Shown here: in pieces, positions 61,245 through 64,000 of the stretch
Numbering within the stretch: position 1 is the first letter of the stretch
Layout of the letters: each line of letters opens with the position of its first letter
Assembly (NCBI RefSeq): GCF_030818895.1
Contig: NZ_JAUTBA010000001.1
Span: 4,402,001-4,466,000, forward strand
Length of the DNA stretch: 64,000 nucleotides
Source of the DNA: Sphingobacterium zeae
Lineage (GTDB): Bacteria > Bacteroidota > Bacteroidia > Sphingobacteriales > Sphingobacteriaceae
Reading direction: 5' to 3'
Translations under genes and position numbers: made by a program
The notes under the pieces: model-generated
Seen by the model: the letters and a program-made list of their open reading frames with translations, nothing else
Told to the model about the DNA's origin: nothing
Databases searched by the model: none

Positions 61245-64000
61245 TTAAAAGGTAACATCCAGGCCTATAGTCCATTTCTTAGGGATCGGATATCCGTTAC
61301 CCGTTGAATAACCGTTGGCTTCCACCGCTTCAGGATCTGGCACCGTCGACCAAGACTTAACAGCCACATTATCCACCACCCCGTACACGCGGAGCATTTT
61401 CAATTTAAGCTTCTTTATGATGGCCTGTGGGAACATATAGCTCAGCTGAATATTTTTGAGGCGTACAAAACTGGCATTTTCCACAAATGTGCTGTTGGCG
61501 ATGTGCCAATTGTCGACCGTATTGTGAAACAGCGATGGGTATTTGGTCTGATCCCCATCTTTCATCCAGAAGTCGCTGGGGTTAAAATCGCCAGCAATGG
61601 CCGAATTGGTACCCCAGGTCGAATACAGGTTGGATGAACCCGCATCCTGCAATTTGTCCGACATATAACCGTTCCATAATGAGCGTCCAAACACAAAGCT
61701 CACCAGTGTGGATAAGCTAAAATTCTTGTAAGAAAACTGGTTGATAAATCCGCCTACGAGGTCAGGATTCGGATTTCCCATATCAATTTTGTCGTTGTGG
61801 TCGATGGTGTAATCTCCATTCACATCCCGGCGGCGCGGATCGCCGGCCTGATATAAATCCTTCCTAAAATGCGTGAGTCTTTTTCCTGTCAAAGGATCTA
61901 CAGGTACATCTGCAGTGGTCGCATATACTCCATCCACATCCCATACTTTAAACGGGAAAATAGGCTGACCTACGTTCAGTGCACGTTGCATCCATACCGG
62001 TCCCACTTGTATTTCCTGCCCACCGCCAGGGAGGCTGGTGACATAGTTTTTATTGTAAGCAATATTGAAATTGGTGGTCCACTGGAACTCCGACGACGGA
62101 GCCATATTGCGTGAGATAAGCGTCATTTCTACCCCACTGTTTCTCACACTGATAAAATTGTTGGAAACCGTGCTGTATCCTGAGGTCAATGGCATGTTCA
62201 GATCGTAAACCAGCTGTTTGGAGTCGCGCACATAAAAATCGGCAGTCACGGTAACGCGATCGTGCAGGAGGTTCATATCAAAACCGGCGTTAAATTGCGG
62301 CGAGCGCTCCCATCGGATCGTCGGCGAGGTTGCTGCCGCGCCATAATTAGGCGCTACAGTAGGCTTGCCATTATAGGAGAGTACCGAACCACCAATACCA
62401 TTTTCCAATACCGAGCCAGCGTATGAGGCATCAAAAGTCAGCCCGGTATAGCGCGCGTAGTATGAGCCCGGGTCACGTCCGGTAACGCCATAGCTACCCC
62501 TAATTTTGAAAAAGGATATGGCATTTTTCACCCCCTGGAAAAAGGGCTCTTGCGAAAGCACCCAGCCGGCAGATATTGACGGAAAAATACCCCAGCGGTT
62601 GTCCTTGCTGTAACGCGACGAAGCATCCATCCGGTAACTGGCAGAAAGCAGGTACTTGTCTTTGTAATCGTACCCAAAACGACCGAATACCGATACACGC
62701 GAGCGCTCATTGATGGAAGTGGTGGCATAAAGATCGGGTCCAGAAGGGATACCCGTTACGGTTTTTACATAATTCCCATTGTCGTTATAGCCATACATAT
62801 AGTTTGCATTGGACGTATTGCGTTCAATACCGGTACCCAACACGGCACTAAAATTATGCGTATCGCGAATGCTCTTGATGTAGTTAAAATAGGTTTCCCA
62901 TTCCCAGCGTTTATTTTGGTTCACCCAATTCTGAACAAAGTTTCTATTGCCTGTCAGCAGTTTGGGACGAAAAAGGTCGCGCGTATTGTTGTTGACATTG
63001 AACGAAAACTGCGAGCGCAGGGTCAAGCCATTGATCAGAAACTTTTTAAGCGTTCCGGCAAAGTTACCATTCAGGCTGAACGAGTTATCGCGGTCCATCA
63101 TGCCATCGTAGCGCCCCGTATAGATCTGTTCGTCCACGTCGGTTATCTGATAGAAAGACGAAGGAAAGCCCCAGGTACTAAATGGGTATTTTGTATCGTC
63201 CCCCGAGCCATGTTTTGCTTTTGTAAAACCTGCGAACAAGTTGGTCTCAAACTGAAAATTGTCTGTCGGATTGGCCTGCAACATGAGGCGCGGCGTCAGG
63301 TTTTCATTTTCATAGCCCATCATTACACCCTGCTCATAGTAGCGCTGTGCCGAGAAACGGTATAAAAACTTTTCCATGGTGGCACCGATACTCATATTGA
63401 CATTGTTGATGTTGGCCGACTGCAGAAAAAGCCCTTGCCAATCCGTATTATTGTTAAATGCAGGGTTTAAACTATCTGTCAACATCGGACTGATCGAGCC
63501 GTTATAATACCAGTCGTAGGCCCCACCCTGATAAAGCAGATTCATCTTCAGCCGACGCTCTGCTGCGCCCACGGTGATGGGCTTCATGGCCGGACGGCTC
63601 GAAACCCCGTTGTATGCCGAGATCCTGATTTCGGGTTTACCCACTGCCGGACGTTTGGTTTTGATGATGATGACTCCATTTGCGGCACGGGCACCATAGA
63701 TGGCCGATGCCGAGGCATCTTTTAAGATATCGACCGATTCGATATCGTTGGGATTGATAGCCTGCAACGGGCTTGCATTTCCGTAAGCCGCCTGTATATC
63801 GCTCACATCGTAAATAATATTGTCGATGACATACAAGGGGGCCTGCAGCTGATTATCGGCCAAGCCGAGGTTGCTCGTTCCGCGGATATTGACGATGTTA
63901 TTGGTACCCGGTTCGCCCGATGTACTCAATACTGTCAGACCCGCCACACGTCCCTGCAACATGGCGTCGAAGGTGGCGTAAGGCGTATTTTCAAAATCCT
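61245..64000 (-). CDS. SusC-type TonB-dependent transporter (5' end beyond window)
   Basis: The frame is open to the right edge, so the signal peptide, CarbopepD domain and TonB box lie outside. Visible are the plug (AMLQGRVAGLTVLSTSGEPG, NPNDIESVDILKDASASAIY, GARAANGVIIIKTKRP) and the whole barrel to the terminal IGLDVTF, about 918 residues. It is the importer of the right-end SusC/SusD locus and is followed by susD after 45 bp. Confidence 0.94.
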   Translation of the reverse strand, partial: DFENTPYATFDAMLQGRVAGLTVLSTSGEPGTNNIVNIRGTSNLGLADNQLQAPLYVIDNIIYDVSDIQAAYGNASPLQAINPNDIESVDILKDASASAIYGARAANGVIIIKTKRPAVGKPEIRISAYNGVSSRPAMKPITVGAAERRLKMNLLYQGGAYDWYYNGSISPMLTDSLNPAFNNNTDWQGLFLQSANINNVNMSIGATMEKFLYRFSAQRYYEQGVMMGYENENLTPRLMLQANPTDNFQFETNLFAGFTKAKHGSGDDTKYPFSTWGFPSSFYQITDVDEQIYTGRYDGMMDRDNSFSLNGNFAGTLKKFLINGLTLRSQFSFNVNNNTRDLFRPKLLTGNRNFVQNWVNQNKRWEWETYFNYIKSIRDTHNFSAVLGTGIERNTSNANYMYGYNDNGNYVKTVTGIPSGPDLYATTSINERSRVSVFGRFGYDYKDKYLLSASYRMDASSRYSKDNRWGIFPSISAGWVLSQEPFFQGVKNAISFFKIRGSYGVTGRDPGSYYARYTGLTFDASYAGSVLENGIGGSVLSYNGKPTVAPNYGAAATSPTIRWERSPQFNAGFDMNLLHDRVTVTADFYVRDSKQLVYDLNMPLTSGYSTVSNNFISVRNSGVEMTLISRNMAPSSEFQWTTNFNIAYNKNYVTSLPGGGQEIQVGPVWMQRALNVGQPIFPFKVWDVDGVYATTADVPVDPLTGKRLTHFRKDLYQAGDPRRRDVNGDYTIDHNDKIDMGNPNPDLVGGFINQFSYKNFSLSTLVSFVFGRSLWNGYMSDKLQDAGSSNLYSTWGTNSAIAGDFNPSDFWMKDGDQTKYPSLFHNTVDNWHIANSTFVENASFVRLKNIQLSYMFPQAIIKKLKLKMLRVYGVVDNVAVKSWSTVPDPEAVEANGYSTGNGYPIPKKWTIGLDVTF

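Overview
The window looks like chromosomal DNA of a Bacteroidota member, most likely the Sphingobacterium/Pedobacter group. This rests on four SusC/SusD pairs (one SusC runs off the right edge), a hybrid two-component regulator, a FecI/FecR pair feeding an STN-domain SusC, DUF1735, DUF4859 and PepSY proteins, and mostly A-rich leaders without Shine-Dalgarno sequences. The genus is an inference from gene content. No rRNA, tRNA, CRISPR array, integrase or intact insertion sequence was seen.

Layout. (1) 1-4.4 kb: nitrite assimilation. A formate/nitrite channel (cut by the left edge), nirD and nirB lie on the minus strand, divergent from a uroporphyrinogen-III methyltransferase that makes the siroheme precursor NirB needs. 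The shared intergenic region holds an FNR/CRP-like palindrome and a weaker relative. (2) 4.5-10 kb: small housekeeping genes, a small heat-shock protein with an unusually strong Shine-Dalgarno, a NEW3-domain/ABC-ATPase/ABC-permease operon and a DoxX-like protein. (3) 10.4-27.1 kb: a polysaccharide utilisation locus, all on the minus strand: hybrid two-component sensor, SusC1-SusD1, SusC2-SusD2, a DUF1735/IPT surface lipoprotein and a GH26 (beta-mannanase-type) lipoprotein. A perfect 90-bp TTGC microsatellite separates SusD2 from the surface lipoprotein. Two near-identical 18-bp palindromes exactly 40 bp apart lie upstream of the sensor. (4) 27.6-33.5 kb: a leucine-rich-repeat protein, and an AraC regulator divergent from a TonB-dependent siderophore receptor plus PepSY membrane protein (iron uptake).

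(5) 33.5-42.1 kb: a visibly A+T-richer island of short minus-strand genes that reads as a reservoir, partly a graveyard, of polymorphic-toxin C-terminal domains and immunity genes without a full-length parent toxin. A colicin-D-like toxin, a second toxin and a DUF4304 immunity gene are each interrupted by one in-frame TAA, with the expected C-terminus intact behind it. A PD-(D/E)XK nuclease toxin is frameshifted at a G run. One immunity gene is fused in frame to the next toxin. A 224-bp direct repeat with two mismatches links two paralogous lipoprotein genes. This island is the most unusual part of the window.

(6) 42.1-47.2 kb: an outer-membrane beta-barrel protein with a LytS-type kinase and a LytTR response regulator, then a GNAT acetyltransferase. 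(7) 47.3-55.5 kb: a cell-surface-signalling locus: ECF sigma factor, FecR anti-sigma factor, STN-SusC, SusD and a TlpA-like thioredoxin lipoprotein/exported protein. (8) 55.6-64 kb: another SusC/SusD locus whose accessory lipoproteins include a gluzincin-like HExxH protein and two proteins ending in DUF4859, suggesting a protein- or glycoprotein-linked substrate.
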